Assembly (NCBI RefSeq): GCF_004216905.1
Contig: NZ_SGXJ01000002.1
Coordinates: 1,240,001-1,304,000 of the forward strand
Reading direction: 5' to 3'
Origin: Kribbella sp. VKM Ac-2569
GTDB lineage: Bacteria; Actinomycetota; Actinomycetes; Propionibacteriales; Kribbellaceae
Length of the DNA stretch: 64,000 nt
Below are positions 20,657 through 32,814 of the stretch, one piece after another (positions within the stretch are counted from its first letter, which is position 1; the number at the start of each line of letters is the position of its first letter). A model generated the notes under the pieces. That model made no database searches, had not been told where the DNA came from, and saw only the letters and a list, made by a program, of their open reading frames with translations. The position numbers and the translations under genes are program-made.

Positions 20657-22176
20657 TTCTGTCCCTCCGTCACGGGGATCTGCGGTGCCTTGTCGGTCAC
20701 GCCGACCCGCTGCATGGTCTCGTCGACCGCGGGCTTGATGATGTCGACCACCGGCTTCGGGAAGATCCCCAGGCCGATGATCAGGACCACGAGCGGCGCG
20801 ATCGCCAGCACCTCACGCGCGTTCAGGTCCTTCAGCTTCTCGATCCCGTCGCGGACCGGACCGGTCATCGTGCGTTGGTACATCAGCAGGATGTACAGCG
20901 CGGCCAGCACGATACCGAGGACGGCGATCACCGCGATCACCTTGTGCCGGCTGAACGTCCCGGCCAGCACCATGAACTCGGAGATGAACGGCGACAGACC
21001 GGGCAGCGCCAGGCTCGACAGTCCCGCGAACAGGAACGTGCCGGCCAGCACCGGAGCGACCTTCTCCACCCCGCCGTAGTCGGCGATCCGCGCGGAGCCG
21101 CGCCGGGAGATCAGGTACCCGGCGACGAGGAACAGCGCCGCGGTGGAGAGACCGTGGTTAAACATGTACAGCGTCGACCCGGTCAGGCCCTGCGACGTCA
21201 GCGCGAAGATACCCATCACGATGAAGCCGAAGTGCGAGATCGAGGTGTACGCGATCAGGCGCTTGATGTCGGTCTGGCCGATCGCCAGGAGCGCGCCGTA
21301 CAGCACCGAGATCAGCGCCAGCACCAGCACGACCGGGGTGGCCCACTCGGACGCGTTCGGGAACAGGCCCAGGCAGAACCGGATCATCCCGAAGGTGCCG
21401 ATCTTGTCCAGGATGCCGACCAGCAGCACCGACGTCCCCGGCGTCGCCTCACCGGCCGCGTCCGGCAGCCAGGTGTGGAACGGCACCATCGGCGCCTTCA
21501 CCGCGAACGCGAAGAAGAAGCCGAGGAACAGCCACCGTTCGGTGTTCTGGCTGATGTCGAGCTTCATCAGGTCGCTCAGCAGGTACGACGGCTCACCGGC
21601 CTTGGCCGAGATGACGTACAGACCGACCACCGACGCCAGCATCAGCAGACCGCCGAGCAGCGAGTAGAGCAGGAACTTCACCGCGGCGTACGAACGCTGC
21701 GGGCCACCGAAGCCGCCGATCAGGAAGTACATCGGGATCAGCGTGGCCTCGAACAGCACGTAGAAGAGGAACACGTCGGTGGCGGAGAACACGCCGATCG
21801 ACAGCGCCTCGAGGCCCAGGATCCAGGCGAAGAAGGACTTCTCCGACCAGCGGCCGTGCTGCGCGTCGTTCCAGGACGCGATCAGCACGATCGGCGTCAG
21901 CAGCGCGGTCAGCACCACCAGCACGATGCCGACACCGTCGAGACCGAGCGCGTAGTGCGCGCCGAAGGCCTTGATCCAGGTGTGCGTCTCGGCGTACTCC
22001 TCGCCGCCGTTGCGGTGGTAGCCGACCGCGACGATCGCGGTCAGCACCAGCGTCACGAGCGAGAACCCGAGCGCGACCTGCTTGGCCGTCAGCGCTTTCG
22101 CCTTCGGCACCAGCATCGTCGCGACGGCCCCGACGAACGGCAGGAGCAATAACAGGGTCAGCCAACCGATGTTCAC
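20653..22176 (-). CDS. nuoM: NADH-quinone oxidoreductase subunit M
   Basis: 507 residues from the GTG at 22176, which overlaps the nuoL stop (GTGA); the frame is open much further but only as an artefact. Antiporter-like subunit with about fourteen helices: [20 protein letters not shown] carries the conserved Glu, [20 protein letters not shown] the conserved Lys, and [20 protein letters not shown] follows. It moves protons across the membrane in complex I. Confidence 0.96.
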   Translation of the reverse strand: MNIGWLTLLLLLPFVGAVATMLVPKAKALTAKQVALGFSLVTLVLTAIVAVGYHRNGGEEYAETHTWIKAFGAHYALGLDGVGIVLVVLTALLTPIVLIASWNDAQHGRWSEKSFFAWILGLEALSIGVFSATDVFLFYVLFEATLIPMYFLIGGFGGPQRSYAAVKFLLYSLLGGLLMLASVVGLYVISAKAGEPSYLLSDLMKLDISQNTERWLFLGFFFAFAVKAPMVPFHTWLPDAAGEATPGTSVLLVGILDKIGTFGMIRFCLGLFPNASEWATPVVLVLALISVLYGALLAIGQTDIKRLIAYTSISHFGFIVMGIFALTSQGLTGSTLYMFNHGLSTAALFLVAGYLISRRGSARIADYGGVEKVAPVLAGTFLFAGLSSLALPGLSPFISEFMVLAGTFSRHKVIAVIAVLGIVLAALYILLMYQRTMTGPVRDGIEKLKDLNAREVLAIAPLVVLIIGLGIFPKPVVDIIKPAVDETMQRVGVTDKAPQIPVTEGQK

Positions 22177-24041
22177 GACAACCTCACCGCGAGGAGGGCG
22201 ACGACCACGAATGCGGCGCCGAAGACCATGCTGAGTGCGTACGAACGGACGAAGCCCGTCTGGAACCGGCGGAGCCGGCCGGACAGACCGCCGAAGAGTG
22301 CGGCCAGGCCGTTGACCAGGCCGTCGACGCCCCGGTTGTCGAGCCAGACCAGCGTCCGGGTCAGGTACTGCCCGGGCCGCATCAGGACCGCCTCGTTCAG
22401 CGCGTCGCCGTACAGGTCCCGGCGGGCGAAGACGGTGACCGGCGAACCGGCGGGCGCCTCCCGCGGGATGTCCCGGCGGTACTTGAGCACCGCGATGACG
22501 ATGCCGACGGCAACCACCGCGAGGGTGATCAGCGTCATCACCAAGGCACTCACCGGCGGGTGCTCCTCCTCGTGACCGACGATCGGCTCCAGCCAGTCGA
22601 CGATCCAGTGACCCGCGAAGTACAGCGCGCCGCCGCCCAGCGACAGCGCCGCCAGGATGATCAGCGGCCAGGTCATCACGGCCGGCGACTCGTGCGGGTG
22701 CACGTCGTCCGCCCAGCGCTTCTTGCCGAAGAACGTCATCAGCATCACCCGCGTCATGTAGAACGCGGTGATTCCGGCGCCGAGCAGCGCGCACAGACCG
22801 ATCACCGTGTTGTCCGCGAACGCGGCCTCGATGATCTTGTCCTTGCTGAAGAAGCCGGCGAACGGCGGGATGCCGAGGATCGCCAGGTAGCCGAAGGCGA
22901 AGGTCGCGAAGGTGATCTTCATCGGCGTCCGCAGGGCGCCGTAGTGGCGCATGTTCACGTCGTCGTTCATGCCGTGCATGACCGAGCCGGCGCCGAGGAA
23001 CATGTTGGCCTTGAAGAAGCCGTGGGTGAGCAGGTGGAAGATCGCGAACACGTACCCGGCCGGGCCGAGACCCGCGGCGAGCATCATGTAGCCGATCTGG
23101 CTCATCGTCGAACCGGCCAGGGCCTTCTTGATGTCGTCCTTGGCGCAACCGATGATCGCACCGGCGAGCGCGGTGACCGTACCGACGATCACCACCGCGG
23201 TGGACGCGGCGTCGGTGACCTCGTAGATCGCGTGCGACCGGACCACCAGGTAGACGCCGGCCGTGACCATGGTCGCCGCGTGGATCAGCGCCGACACCGG
23301 GGTCGGGCCCTCCATCGCGTCCAGCAGCCAGGACTGCAGCGGCACCTGCGCGGACTTACCGCAGGCGGCCAGCAGCAGCATCAGGCCGAGCAGCGTGGCC
23401 CAGGTACTCGAGACGTGCTCGGCGCCGGCGTTCACGGTTGCGAAGGCCGAGGAGCCGAAGAGCGCCCACATGCTCATCACCGCGAGCGAGAGGCCGATGT
23501 CACCGACCCGGTTCACGACGAACGCCTTCTTCGCAGCGACCGCGGCCGAGTTCTTGTGCTGCCAGAAACCGATCAGCAGGTACGACGCCAGACCGACGCC
23601 CTCCCAGCCGACGAAGACCAGCAGGTAGTCGGCCGCCAGCACCAGCAGCAGCATCGCCGCGATGAACAGGTTCAGGTAGCCGAAGAACCGCCGCCGGCGC
23701 GGGTCGTGCTCCATGTAGCCGATCGAGTAGATGTGGATCAGCGAACCCACACCGGTGATCAGCAGCACGAACAGGATCGACAGCGGGTCGATCAGCAGCG
23801 TGAAGTCGACCTTGATCTGGCCGACCGAGAACCACTCGAACAGCCGGACCGTCTCGGACCGCTCCTCGCTCGCCTGGCCCCTCATCTGGAAGAACAGCAC
23901 GACGCCGAAGGCGAAGGAGATCACCGGCGCCAGCGTGCCCAGCAGGTGACCCCATGCGTTGGTGGCCTTGCCACCGAGCAGCAGGATCGCCGCGGACAGT
24001 GCCGGTACCGCGACCAGCAGCCACGTCAGCTCATGACTCAT
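22173..24041 (-). CDS. nuoL: NADH-quinone oxidoreductase subunit L
   Basis: 622 residues, the largest antiporter-like subunit, with the C-terminal lateral helix expected to run along the membrane arm. Key blocks: [58 protein letters not shown] and [20 protein letters not shown]. Its start lies 11 bp after the nuoK stop. Distal proton channel of complex I. Confidence 0.97.
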   Translation of the reverse strand: MSHELTWLLVAVPALSAAILLLGGKATNAWGHLLGTLAPVISFAFGVVLFFQMRGQASEERSETVRLFEWFSVGQIKVDFTLLIDPLSILFVLLITGVGSLIHIYSIGYMEHDPRRRRFFGYLNLFIAAMLLLVLAADYLLVFVGWEGVGLASYLLIGFWQHKNSAAVAAKKAFVVNRVGDIGLSLAVMSMWALFGSSAFATVNAGAEHVSSTWATLLGLMLLLAACGKSAQVPLQSWLLDAMEGPTPVSALIHAATMVTAGVYLVVRSHAIYEVTDAASTAVVIVGTVTALAGAIIGCAKDDIKKALAGSTMSQIGYMMLAAGLGPAGYVFAIFHLLTHGFFKANMFLGAGSVMHGMNDDVNMRHYGALRTPMKITFATFAFGYLAILGIPPFAGFFSKDKIIEAAFADNTVIGLCALLGAGITAFYMTRVMLMTFFGKKRWADDVHPHESPAVMTWPLIILAALSLGGGALYFAGHWIVDWLEPIVGHEEEHPPVSALVMTLITLAVVAVGIVIAVLKYRRDIPREAPAGSPVTVFARRDLYGDALNEAVLMRPGQYLTRTLVWLDNRGVDGLVNGLAALFGGLSGRLRRFQTGFVRSYALSMVFGAAFVVVALLAVRLS

Positions 24042-24052
24042 CGGTGCTTACC

Positions 24053-24352
24053 TCAGTACTTGAGCAGGTTGGCGTCGTCGACCGAGGCCGAGCGACGGGT
24101 GCGGAAGATGGCCATGATGATCGCCAGCCCGATCACGACCTCGGCCGCGGCCACCACCATCACGAAGAAGGCGGCGATCTGGCCGTCGAGGTTGCCGTGC
24201 TGGCGGGCGAAACTCACGAACGCGAGGTTGGTCGCGTTCAGCATCAGCTCGACGCACATGAAGACGACGATCGCGTTCCGGCGTACCAGCACGCCCAGCG
24301 CACCGATACTGAACAGAATCGCCGCGAGCACGATGTACGGCTCGGTCGTCAC
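24053..24352 (-). CDS. nuoK: NADH-quinone oxidoreductase subunit K
   Basis: 99 residues, three membrane helices. Two intramembrane Glu residues needed for proton coupling are present, in [16 protein letters not shown] (helix 2) and [18 protein letters not shown] (helix 3). The length is normal for the family. It overlaps the nuoJ stop by 4 nt. Confidence 0.96.
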   Translation of the reverse strand: MTTEPYIVLAAILFSIGALGVLVRRNAIVVFMCVELMLNATNLAFVSFARQHGNLDGQIAAFFVMVVAAAEVVIGLAIIMAIFRTRRSASVDDANLLKY

Positions 24353-25143
24353 TTGTCGTCTCCTTCTGACTCACCGGCGTCGAGCTTGCGGACCTCTTCG
24401 ATGTCCGCGCGCTCCTCGGCTTCGGGGAACACGGTGCCACGTGCCTGGAGCACCCGCGAAACCGAGGTCGGTGCGATCGACCCGTCCGGCAGCAGGGCCG
24501 GGGTGTCGACGGCGTTGTGCCGGGCCAGGACACCGGGCGTCGGCAGCGGGCCGGGGTGGATGCCCTGTTCGGCGTACTTGCGGATCCGCTCCTCGGCGTG
24601 GTCGCGCTGCGTCTTCTTCTTGGTCAGCCGCTCGCGGTGGGCCAGCATCATGGCGCCCATCGCCGCGGTGATCAGCAGCGCCGACGTGACCTCGAAGGCG
24701 AACACGTACTTGCCGAACAGCAACTGCGCGAGGCCCTTGACGTTTCCGTCCGGCTGCGCGTCGGCCAGTCCGGCCGGGTTCCCGTAGATCGCGTTCCCGA
24801 CCGCGGCGAGCAGCAGTACGCCGAAGCCGAGGAAGGCGATCCCAGCGAGCAGCCGCTGACCGCGGATCGTCTCGACCAGCGAGTCGGAGGCGTCGACGCC
24901 GACCAGCATCAGCACGAACAGGAACAGCATCAGGATCGCGCCGGTGTAGACGATGATCTGTACGGCGAACAGGAACGGTGCGTCCTGCGCGGCGTACTGC
25001 ACCGCGAGGCAGATCATCACGGTCGCCAGCAGCAGCGCCGAGTGCACCGCCTTACGGACCAGCACCATGCCGATCGCGGCCAGGATCATGACCGGGGCGA
25101 GCAGCCAGAACGCGACCTGCGGCCCGGTGACCAACCCGATCAT
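24349..25143 (-). CDS. nuoJ: NADH-quinone oxidoreductase subunit J
   Basis: 264 residues. Five membrane helices occupy roughly residues 8-170 ([40 protein letters not shown], then a helix before the tail). The remaining 90 or so residues are hydrophilic and charged ([20 protein letters not shown] and on to the end), absent from the shorter E. coli type but common in actinobacteria. Membrane-arm subunit linking NuoA, K and H. Overlaps nuoI by 4 nt. Confidence 0.95.
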   Translation of the reverse strand: MIGLVTGPQVAFWLLAPVMILAAIGMVLVRKAVHSALLLATVMICLAVQYAAQDAPFLFAVQIIVYTGAILMLFLFVLMLVGVDASDSLVETIRGQRLLAGIAFLGFGVLLLAAVGNAIYGNPAGLADAQPDGNVKGLAQLLFGKYVFAFEVTSALLITAAMGAMMLAHRERLTKKKTQRDHAEERIRKYAEQGIHPGPLPTPGVLARHNAVDTPALLPDGSIAPTSVSRVLQARGTVFPEAEERADIEEVRKLDAGESEGDDK

Positions 25144-25709
25144 TTGGCGTCACTCCCCTGCGTCTGACTTCCTGGGGCCTTGGCGGCCGCACCGGTCAGT
25201 CCGAGGTAGTAGTCCTTCTCGGTCGTGCCGAGCTGCATCTCGTGCGGCGGCTCCTGCATGCCCGGAAGCAGCGGCGCCAGCAGGTCCTTCTTCTCGTAGA
25301 TGAGGGACTCGCGGCTGGTGTCGGCCAGCTCGTACTCGTTGGTCATGGTGAGCGCCCGGGTCGGGCAGGCCTCGATGCACAGACCGCAGAGAATGCAGCG
25401 CAGGTAGTTGATCTGGTAGACGCGGCCGTACCGCTCGCCCGGCGAGAAGCGACCTGTCGAATCGTCCGCGTTGTCCGCGCCCTCGACGTAGATCGCGTCC
25501 GCGGGGCAGGCCCACGCGCACAGCTCACAGCCGATGCACTTCTCCAGCCCGTCCGGCCACCGGTTCAGCTGGTGCCGGCCGTGGAACCGCGGGGCGGTCG
25601 GCTTCTTGTAAAACGGGTACTCCTCGGTGAACACCTTCCGGAACATCGTCCGGAAGGTGACCCCGAACCCGGCTACCGGGTCCCAGAGGGACTCTTTGAC
25701 ACTAGCCAC
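25140..25709 (-). CDS. nuoI: NADH-quinone oxidoreductase subunit I
   Basis: 189 residues with the two 4Fe-4S clusters N6a and N6b: [12 protein letters not shown] at 58-69 and [12 protein letters not shown] at 105-116, with each fourth Cys swapped to the other cluster as in 8Fe ferredoxins. It relays electrons from NuoG to NuoB at the membrane interface. The C-terminal tail of about 60 residues is Ala- and Gly-rich. Its start overlaps nuoH by 8 nt. Confidence 0.97.
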   Translation of the reverse strand: MASVKESLWDPVAGFGVTFRTMFRKVFTEEYPFYKKPTAPRFHGRHQLNRWPDGLEKCIGCELCAWACPADAIYVEGADNADDSTGRFSPGERYGRVYQINYLRCILCGLCIEACPTRALTMTNEYELADTSRESLIYEKKDLLAPLLPGMQEPPHEMQLGTTEKDYYLGLTGAAAKAPGSQTQGSDAK

Positions 25710-27012
25710 GGCTGCCTGCCTTCGATTTCGGCTCGGTCTGCTGACTGGGGAGCGGTGGTGGCACCGGGAACCCGCCGGCGAAGGCGTCGAACTCCTCGCC
25801 GTCGGCCACCTCAGCCGGCTCTTCCTTGGGCTTCTGCGGAATGAACATGCTGATCACCGCGATCACCAGCACGATCGCGGCCGCGACCAGCAGCGTCGTA
25901 CGGCTGAAGTTGGTCTCGCGGCCGACCGCGCGAACGGTGGCGACCAGCAGAATCCAGGCCAGCGAGATCGGGATCAGGACCTTCCAGCCGAACTTCATGA
26001 ACTGGTCGTAGCGCAGTCGCGGCAGCGTTCCGCGCAACCAGATGTAGAAGAAGATGAAGCCCATCAGCTTGCCCATGAACCACAGCACCGGCCAGAAGCC
26101 GGAGTTCGCGCCGTCCCAGATCGAGATCGGCCACGGCGCCCGCCAGCCGCCCAGGAACAGCGTGGTGGCCAGCGCGGACACCGTCGCCATGTTGATGTAC
26201 TCGGCCAGGAAGAACATCGCGTACTTGATCGAGGAGTACTCGGTCAGGAAGCCCGCGACCAGCTCGCCCTCGGCCTCGGGGAGGTCGAACGGCGCCCGGT
26301 TCGTCTCGCCGATCATCGAGATCACGTAGATCACGAACGACGGGAAGAGCAGGAACGCGTACCACCCGGGCAGCGGGATCTCGGCCCCGAACCAGTGCAC
26401 GGTCTGGTGCGACTGCGCCGCCACGATCTCCGAGGTGGACAGCGAGCCCGCGAACAGGAACACCGTCACCAGCGCCAGTCCCATCGCGACCTCGTACGAG
26501 ATCATCTGTGCGCTGGACCGCAGGCCGCCGAGCAGCGAGTACGTCGAGTTCGACGACCAGCCGCCGAGCACGATGCCGTAGATGCCGATCGAGGCGATCG
26601 CCATCACGTACAGCACCGAGACCGGCAGGTCGGTGAGCTGCAGCCGGGTGTAGGTGTCGGTGAACGGGATCTTCACCGTCGGGCCGAACGGGATCACCGC
26701 GAAGGTGAGGAAGGCCGGTACGGCGACGATCGCCGGCGCCAGCACGAAGACCAGCCGGTCGACGCCCTTCGGCATCAGGTCTTCCTTGAGCATCAGCTTC
26801 ACACCGTCGGCCAGCGACTGCAGCAGACCCTGCGGGCCGTGCACGTTCGGGCCGATCCGGTGCTGCATCCGCGCGACCACCCGGCGTTCCCACCAGATGT
26901 TGAAGAGCGTCAGCACCACCAGGAAGACGAAGATGAACAGCACCTTGATGAGAATGACCCACCAAGGGTCATGTCCGACCCCGGCGTCCGGCACCGCGAG
27001 CGGGATGTTCAT
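25702..27012 (-). CDS. nuoH: NADH-quinone oxidoreductase subunit H
   Basis: 436 residues, eight membrane helices, forming the quinone entry chamber. The conserved loop [20 protein letters not shown] carries the acidic residues lining the chamber; [20 protein letters not shown] and [20 protein letters not shown] are also seen. About 80 residues longer than the E. coli protein, because of a hydrophilic Pro- and Glu-rich C-terminal tail. Overlaps nuoG by 4 nt. Confidence 0.97.
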   Translation of the reverse strand: MNIPLAVPDAGVGHDPWWVILIKVLFIFVFLVVLTLFNIWWERRVVARMQHRIGPNVHGPQGLLQSLADGVKLMLKEDLMPKGVDRLVFVLAPAIVAVPAFLTFAVIPFGPTVKIPFTDTYTRLQLTDLPVSVLYVMAIASIGIYGIVLGGWSSNSTYSLLGGLRSSAQMISYEVAMGLALVTVFLFAGSLSTSEIVAAQSHQTVHWFGAEIPLPGWYAFLLFPSFVIYVISMIGETNRAPFDLPEAEGELVAGFLTEYSSIKYAMFFLAEYINMATVSALATTLFLGGWRAPWPISIWDGANSGFWPVLWFMGKLMGFIFFYIWLRGTLPRLRYDQFMKFGWKVLIPISLAWILLVATVRAVGRETNFSRTTLLVAAAIVLVIAVISMFIPQKPKEEPAEVADGEEFDAFAGGFPVPPPLPSQQTEPKSKAGSRG

Positions 27013-29438
27013 GCGTTCCCTCCGGCGATCGTCACGATCGAGCCATGGTCTGCGTGCAACGACCGGCGGACGTGGGAGTCGGCCGAGTTGGTCGGCAGCC
27101 AGACCACGTTGTCGGTCATCGGGGTGATGACGACCGGCAGCCGGATGCTCCCGGCGTCGGTGCTCACCACCAGCTCGTCCCCGTCGGCGACACCGATCCG
27201 GCGCGCGGTCGTGAGCGAGACCCGGGCGACCGGCGTACGCGCGGTCGCGGTCAGGTGCGGCTCACCGTCGCAGGCGCGGCTGTCGTCGATCAGCATCCGC
27301 CAGGTCGCGAGCCGGGTGGAGTCGAACGCGCCGAGGGCCGGACCGGCCTGGTACGTCGGCTCCTGGGCCCGGTCACCGTCCCAGCGGCCGAGCTCGTCGT
27401 ACTCACGCTTGGCGCCGCCGGCCGTGCTGAAGCCGAGCGGGTTGCCCATCTCCTGCGCCAGCGCGGCCAGCGCGCGGACGTCCGGCATCGCGGCCGGCAC
27501 CTCGAGCACGACCGGGAACGGCCGCTCGCGGCCCTCCCAGTTCACGAAGGTGCCGGACTTCTCCGCCGGCGGTACGACGGGGAAGACCACGTCGGCGTAC
27601 TCGGTCACCTGCGAGTTGCGAACCTCGAAGCTGACCACGAACGGCGCGGCGTCCAGCGCAGCGAGCGCCGCGGCCGGGTCGGGCAGGTCGTCGATCTCGA
27701 CACCCGCGACGACCAGCGCCTGCAGCGATCCCGCGTTGGCGATGATCTCGGTGAGGTCCTTGCCGGGCTCACCCGGAAGGTTGTCCACGCCCCAGGCGGC
27801 CTGCAGGTCGACGCGCGCCTGCGGGTCGCTGACCAGCCGGCCACCGGGCAGCAGGCCCGGAAGGCAGCCGGCCTCGAGCGCGGCCCGGTCACCCGCACGC
27901 CGCGGGATCCAGGCAAGGTCGGCACCGGTGTCGAGCGCCAGCCGGAGCGCGTTCGAGTAGCCACCCGGTACGGCGGCCAGCCGCTCGCCGACGACGATGA
28001 TCGAGTCCGGACCGAGCGCGGCCCGGGCTGCTGCCCCGGCCTCGCCGGCGTTACCGAGATCCGCGAGTACGGCGGCCTCGGTGCCCGGCGACGCCTGGAC
28101 GACGACGCCGTTCAGCTTCTCCACACCGCGGGACGCGTACGACGCGACCGTGAACACCTTGGTGCCGTGCGTCTTCACGCCCTTGCGCACCCGGAGGAAG
28201 ACCGACGGTGCCTCTTCCTCGGGCTCGAACCCGACGAACAGCACGGTGCCGGCCTTCTCCAGGTCGGAGAACGTCGTACCCAGGCCGGTGCCGGCCACCG
28301 CGGCGGCGAGGAAGTCCGCCTCCTCCGCGGAGTGCGGGCGGGCCCGGAAGTCGATGTCGTTGCTGCCCAGCGCGACCCGGGCGAACTTCGAGTACGCGTA
28401 GGCGTCCTCGACCGTCAGCCGGCCACCGGTCAGCACCGCCGCATTGCCACGCGCCGCCGTCAGCTGCTCGGCCGCGAAGGTCAGCGCCTCCGGCCAGGAC
28501 GCCGGCCGCAGCTCGCCGTCCTCGCGGATCAGCGGGTGGGTCAACCGGTCACCGGTGGTCGCGTACTGGAACGCGAACCGGTCCTTGTCGGAGATCCACT
28601 CCTCGTTGACCTGCGGGTCGTCACCGGCCAGCCGGCGCATCACCTTGCCGCGCCGGTAGTCGACCCGGATCGCCGCACCGGACGAGTCGTGCTCGGCCAC
28701 CGACGGCACCGACACCAGGTCGAACGGCCGCGAGCGGAAGCGGTACGCCGCACTCGTCAGCGCACCGACCGGGCAGATCTGGATCGTGTTGCCGGAAAAG
28801 TAGCTCTCGAAGGGCTCCTTCTCGTAGATGCCGACCTGCTGCAGCGCGCCGCGCTCGATCAGCGCGATGAACGGGTCACCGGCGATCTGCTCGGAGAAGC
28901 GGGTGCAGCGCGCGCAGAGGATGCAGCGCTCGCGGTCCAGCAGCACCTCGGCCGAGATGTTGATCGGCTTCGGGTAGGTCCGCTTGATCTCGGTGAACCG
29001 GGACTCGCCGGCGCCGTTGCTCATCGCCTGGTTCTGCAGCGGGCACTCGCCGCCCTTGTCGCAGACCGGGCAGTCGAGCGGGTGGTTGATCAGCAGGAAT
29101 TCCATCTGCCCGTGCTGAGCCTTGTCCGCCACCGGCGAACTCACCTGGGTGCGGACCACCATGCCGTCGGCAACGACGATCGTGCAGGAAGCCTGCGGCT
29201 TGGGCATCCCGCGGCCGTTCCCGGCGTCGGTGATCTCGACCAGGCACTGCCGGCAGGCGCCGACCGGGTCGAGCAGCGGGTGGTCGCAGAACCGCGGGAT
29301 CTGGATCCCGATCTGCTCGGCCGCCCGGATCAGCAGGGTGTTCTTCGGAACCTTCACCTCGATGTCGTCGATGGTGACCGTCACCAGGTCGGTGCGCTCC
29401 ACCTCCGACCCGGCCGGCGGGTTCGCTTGGATCGTCAT
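27009..29438 (-). CDS. nuoG: NADH-quinone oxidoreductase subunit G, N7 cluster ligands missing
   Basis: 809 residues. Cluster ligands are clear for N1b (C51, C62, C65, C85), N5 (H119, C123, C126, C132) and N4 (C172, C175, C178, C222). The extra N7 cluster, whose ligands in N7-bearing actinobacteria read CEHCxxGC and then WNCDK, is not formed: the same places read AEHDSSGA (248-255) and WISDK (S283). A molybdopterin oxidoreductase-like domain fills the C-terminal two thirds without cofactor residues expected to work. It carries electrons from NuoF/E to NuoI. Starts within the nuoF stop (4 nt overlap). Confidence 0.96.
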   Translation of the reverse strand: MTIQANPPAGSEVERTDLVTVTIDDIEVKVPKNTLLIRAAEQIGIQIPRFCDHPLLDPVGACRQCLVEITDAGNGRGMPKPQASCTIVVADGMVVRTQVSSPVADKAQHGQMEFLLINHPLDCPVCDKGGECPLQNQAMSNGAGESRFTEIKRTYPKPINISAEVLLDRERCILCARCTRFSEQIAGDPFIALIERGALQQVGIYEKEPFESYFSGNTIQICPVGALTSAAYRFRSRPFDLVSVPSVAEHDSSGAAIRVDYRRGKVMRRLAGDDPQVNEEWISDKDRFAFQYATTGDRLTHPLIREDGELRPASWPEALTFAAEQLTAARGNAAVLTGGRLTVEDAYAYSKFARVALGSNDIDFRARPHSAEEADFLAAAVAGTGLGTTFSDLEKAGTVLFVGFEPEEEAPSVFLRVRKGVKTHGTKVFTVASYASRGVEKLNGVVVQASPGTEAAVLADLGNAGEAGAAARAALGPDSIIVVGERLAAVPGGYSNALRLALDTGADLAWIPRRAGDRAALEAGCLPGLLPGGRLVSDPQARVDLQAAWGVDNLPGEPGKDLTEIIANAGSLQALVVAGVEIDDLPDPAAALAALDAAPFVVSFEVRNSQVTEYADVVFPVVPPAEKSGTFVNWEGRERPFPVVLEVPAAMPDVRALAALAQEMGNPLGFSTAGGAKREYDELGRWDGDRAQEPTYQAGPALGAFDSTRLATWRMLIDDSRACDGEPHLTATARTPVARVSLTTARRIGVADGDELVVSTDAGSIRLPVVITPMTDNVVWLPTNSADSHVRRSLHADHGSIVTIAGGNA

Positions 29439-30745
29439 GCGCTAGCTCCAGCAGTCGCGAAGACAGTGCTTGCCATCGGGTCGAACGGGCAGCCGCCGTT
29501 CTCGAAGTGCGCCAGGTACTCGTCCTTGAAATGCGCGATCGAGCTGGTGATCGGCGCGGTCGCACCGTCGCCCAGCGCGCAGAACGACCGGCCGAGGATG
29601 TTCTCGGACAGGTCGAGCAGGACGTCCAGGTCCTCGTCGGACCCCTGACCCTTCTCCAGCCGCTCGAGAATCTGCACCAGCCACCACGTGCCCTCGCGGC
29701 ACGGCGTGCACTTGCCGCAGGACTCGTGCTTGTAGAACTCGGTCCAGCGCAGTACGGCGCGCACGACGCACACCGAGTCGTCGAAGATCTGCAGCGCCTT
29801 CGTACCGAGCATCGAGCCCACCGCGCCGACGCCCTCGTAGTCCAGCGGTACGTCGAGGTGCTCGGACGTCAGCAGCGGCGTCGACGAGCCGCCCGGCGTC
29901 CAGAACTTCAGCTCGTGGCCCTCACGGACCCCACCGGCCAGGTCGAGCAGCTCCCGCAGCGTGATGCCCAGCGGGGCCTCGTACTGACCCGGACGGGTGA
30001 CGTGACCGGACAGCGAGTACAGCGTCATGCCCTTGGACTTCTCGGTGCCCATCGAGGAGAACCAGTCCGGCCCGTTCTTGATGATGGCGGGAACGGAAGC
30101 GATCGACTCGACGTTGTTGATAACAGTGGGGCAGCCGTACAGACCGGCCACGGCCGGGAAGGGAGGACGCAGCCGAGGTTGACCGCGACGTCCTTCCAGC
30201 GAGTCGAGCAGCGCCGTCTCCTCGCCACAGATGTAGGCGCCGGCGCCGGCGTGCACGACCACGTCGAGGTCGTAGCCGCTGCCGAGGATGTTCGTGCCGA
30301 TGTAGCCGGCGTCCTTGGCCTCCTGGACCGCCTGCTGCAGCCGGCGGATCACGTGCAGGACCTCACCGCGGACGTAGATGAACGCGACCGACGCGCGGAT
30401 CGCGTAGGACGCGATGACGACGCCCTCGACCAGCGTGTGCGGCGAGGCCATCATCAGCGGGATGTCCTTGCAGGTGCCCGGCTCCGACTCGTCGGCATTC
30501 ACCACGAGGTACTTCGGGTTCGGGTTGTCCTGCGGGATGAACTGCCACTTCATGCCGGTCGGGAAGCCCGCGCCACCTCGGCCGCGCAGCCCGGAGTCCT
30601 TGACCGTGGCAACGACATCGGCCGGCTGCATCGCGAGCGCCTTGCGCAGCGCGTCGTACCCGCCGGACCGCTGGTACGACGACAGCTGCCAGGACCTGAT
30701 CTGGTCCCAGTTGTCGGACAGCACCGGAGTCAACGTGTCAGCCAT
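29435..30745 (-). CDS. nuoF: NADH-quinone oxidoreductase subunit F, FMN and NADH site
   Basis: 436 residues. The Gly-rich NADH/FMN region [16 protein letters not shown] lies near 50-70, and the FMN loop [20 protein letters not shown] near 180-200. The N3 4Fe-4S ligands are in [14 protein letters not shown] with the last Cys in FCALGDGA. It oxidises NADH and feeds electrons into the peripheral arm. Start is preceded by AAGGAGG, which lies inside the last codons of nuoE, 2 bp between the genes. Confidence 0.97.
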   Translation of the reverse strand: MADTLTPVLSDNWDQIRSWQLSSYQRSGGYDALRKALAMQPADVVATVKDSGLRGRGGAGFPTGMKWQFIPQDNPNPKYLVVNADESEPGTCKDIPLMMASPHTLVEGVVIASYAIRASVAFIYVRGEVLHVIRRLQQAVQEAKDAGYIGTNILGSGYDLDVVVHAGAGAYICGEETALLDSLEGRRGQPRLRPPFPAVAGLYGCPTVINNVESIASVPAIIKNGPDWFSSMGTEKSKGMTLYSLSGHVTRPGQYEAPLGITLRELLDLAGGVREGHELKFWTPGGSSTPLLTSEHLDVPLDYEGVGAVGSMLGTKALQIFDDSVCVVRAVLRWTEFYKHESCGKCTPCREGTWWLVQILERLEKGQGSDEDLDVLLDLSENILGRSFCALGDGATAPITSSIAHFKDEYLAHFENGGCPFDPMASTVFATAGASA

Positions 30746-30747
30746 GG

Positions 30748-31476
30748 TCAGTCCTCCTTCTGGGTCTCGGCGTTGGAGGAGCCACCGGGCGCAGTCCAGC
30801 CGCGCTCACGGGCCAGGCGGAGGCCGGCCAGCGTGGCCTTGCCGCCGGTCGGGCCCTCGTCGGCACGGCCGTCGGGGTAACCGGCCAGCACCCGCTCGGT
30901 CTCGCGCCAGGTGCAGACCGTCGCACCGCGCGGCGACTTCACCTCGTTGCCGTCCCGCAGGTCGTCGACCAGCTGGGTGGCGGACTCCGGCGTCATGTCG
31001 TCGAAGAACTCCCAGTTGACCATCATCACCGGCGCGTAGTCACAGGCCGCGTTGCACTCGAGGTGCTCGAGGGTGATCTTGCCGTCCTCGGTGGTCTCGT
31101 CGTTGCCGACGTCGAGGTGCTGCTTCAGCCGGTCGAAGATCAGGTCGCCGCCCATCACCGCGCACAGCGTGTTGGTGCAGACGCCGACGTGGTAGTCGCC
31201 GACCGGGCGGCGCTTGTACATCGTGTAGAAGGTGGCCACCGCCGACACCTCGGCGCCGGTCAGCCCGAGCACGTCGGCGCAGGCCTCGATGCCCTCCGGG
31301 GTGACCCGGCCCTCGACCGACTGCACCAGGTGCAGCATCGGCAGCAGCGCGGACCGGGCGACCGGGTACCGCGCCGCGATCTCGCGCATCTCCGCGATCG
31401 TGGCGTCGGTGATCTTCGAGTCGCCGGTGCTGTAGGGCACCGTCTTGTCGGTAGCAGTCGTGTGGTTCTCGGCCAT
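30748..31476 (-). CDS. nuoE: NADH-quinone oxidoreductase subunit E
   Basis: 242 residues; thioredoxin-like 2Fe-2S subunit carrying N1a. Ligands are in CTNTLCAVMG (C-X4-C) and ECNAACDYAP (C-X3-C). N- and C-terminal extensions make it longer than the E. coli protein (166), as is usual in actinobacteria. Pairs with NuoF in the NADH dehydrogenase module. It starts immediately at the nuoD stop. Confidence 0.96.
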   Translation of the reverse strand: MAENHTTATDKTVPYSTGDSKITDATIAEMREIAARYPVARSALLPMLHLVQSVEGRVTPEGIEACADVLGLTGAEVSAVATFYTMYKRRPVGDYHVGVCTNTLCAVMGGDLIFDRLKQHLDVGNDETTEDGKITLEHLECNAACDYAPVMMVNWEFFDDMTPESATQLVDDLRDGNEVKSPRGATVCTWRETERVLAGYPDGRADEGPTGGKATLAGLRLARERGWTAPGGSSNAETQKED

Positions 31477-32814
31477 TTAGCGGTCCACTCCACCCATCAC
31501 CGGGTCAAGGCTGGCGACGGCGACGATCACGTCGGCGACCTGGCCGCCCTCGCACATGATCGGCATCGCCTGCAGGTTTGCGAAGGACGGGTCACGGAAG
31601 TGCACCCGGTACGGCTTGGTGCCGCCGTCGGAGACGACGTGGCAGCCCATCTCGCCGCGCGGCGACTCGAGCGCGACGTACGCCTGGCCGGCCGGCACCC
31701 GGAAGCCCTCGGTGACCAGCTTGAAGTGATGGATCAGCGCTTCCATCGACTCGCCCATGATGTGCTTGATGTGGTCGAGCGAGTTGCCCATCCCGTCGGC
31801 GCCGACGGCCAGCTGGCTCGGCCAGCCGATCTTCTTGTCGGCGACCATCACCGGCTGGCCGTCCATCTTCTCCAGCCGGTCGGCGCACTGCTCGACGATC
31901 TTCAGCGACTCGTGCATCTCCTGCAGCCGCACGCGGAACCGTCCGTACGCGTCCGAGGAGTCCCAGGTCGGTACGTCGAAGTCGTACGTCTCGTACCCGC
32001 AGTACGGCTGGCTCTTGCGCAGGTCGAGCGCGTAGCCGGTGGAGCGCACCGTCGGGCCGGAGATGCCGAGCGCCATGCAGCCGGCCAGGTCCAGGTAGCC
32101 GACGTCCTGCAGCCGCGCCTTGAAGATCGGGTTGGCGTTGCAGAGTTCGGCGTACTCCTTGAGGTGCCGGTTCATCCACGTGATGTACTCGCGGATCTTG
32201 TCCAGCGCACCCGGCGGGAGGTCCTGCGCGACACCGCCCGGCCGGATGAACGCGTGGTTCATCCGCAGCCCGGTGATCAGCTCGAACAGGTCCAGGGTCT
32301 TCTCACGCTCGCGGAAACCGATCGTCATCACGGTCAGCGCGCCGATCTCCATACCGCCGGTGGCGATGCAGACCAGGTGGCTGCTGATCCGGTTGAGCTC
32401 CATCAGGAGCACCCGCATCACGTTCGCCTTGTCCGGGATGTCGTCCTCGATCCCGAGCAGCCGCTCGACCGCCAGGCAGTACGCCGCCTCGTTGTAGAAC
32501 GGCGACAGGTAGTCCATCCGGGTGACGAACGTGACGCCCTGCACCCAGGAGCGGAACTCCATGTTCTTCTCGATACCGGTGTGCAGGTACCCGATGCCGC
32601 AGCGGGCCTCGGTCACGTTCTCACCGTCGAGCTCGAGGATCAGCCGGAGCACACCGTGCGTGGACGGGTGCTGCGGGCCCATGTTGACGACGACGCGCTC
32701 TTCCGGCTCCTCGTCGAGGCCGGAGACGACCGAGTCCCAGTCCTGGCCGGTGACGGTGAAGACCTTGCCCTCGGTGGTGTCCCGGGTGGTCGCGTACGGA
32801 TCTGTTGCGGTCAT
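31477..32814 (-). CDS. nuoD: NADH-quinone oxidoreductase subunit D
   Basis: 445 residues from the ATG at 32814 that overlaps the nuoC TAA by 1 nt (TAATG). The 49 kDa subunit, descended from NiFe-hydrogenase large subunits. [13 protein letters not shown] carries the His thought to contact the quinone head group; [32 protein letters not shown] and the closing DPVMGGVDR are family landmarks. NuoC and NuoD are separate genes, unlike the E. coli fusion. Confidence 0.97.
   Translation of the reverse strand: MTATDPYATTRDTTEGKVFTVTGQDWDSVVSGLDEEPEERVVVNMGPQHPSTHGVLRLILELDGENVTEARCGIGYLHTGIEKNMEFRSWVQGVTFVTRMDYLSPFYNEAAYCLAVERLLGIEDDIPDKANVMRVLLMELNRISSHLVCIATGGMEIGALTVMTIGFREREKTLDLFELITGLRMNHAFIRPGGVAQDLPPGALDKIREYITWMNRHLKEYAELCNANPIFKARLQDVGYLDLAGCMALGISGPTVRSTGYALDLRKSQPYCGYETYDFDVPTWDSSDAYGRFRVRLQEMHESLKIVEQCADRLEKMDGQPVMVADKKIGWPSQLAVGADGMGNSLDHIKHIMGESMEALIHHFKLVTEGFRVPAGQAYVALESPRGEMGCHVVSDGGTKPYRVHFRDPSFANLQAMPIMCEGGQVADVIVAVASLDPVMGGVDR

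Noticed and set aside
22177..23148. 324-codon N-terminal extension of nuoM
   Set aside because: It lies wholly within nuoL in another frame; the GTG at 22176 gives a normal NuoM.
22560..29648. Several 700-867-codon plus-strand frames across nuo genes
   Set aside because: All are antisense to nuoL, nuoH, nuoG and others, which are firmly identified; no domains.
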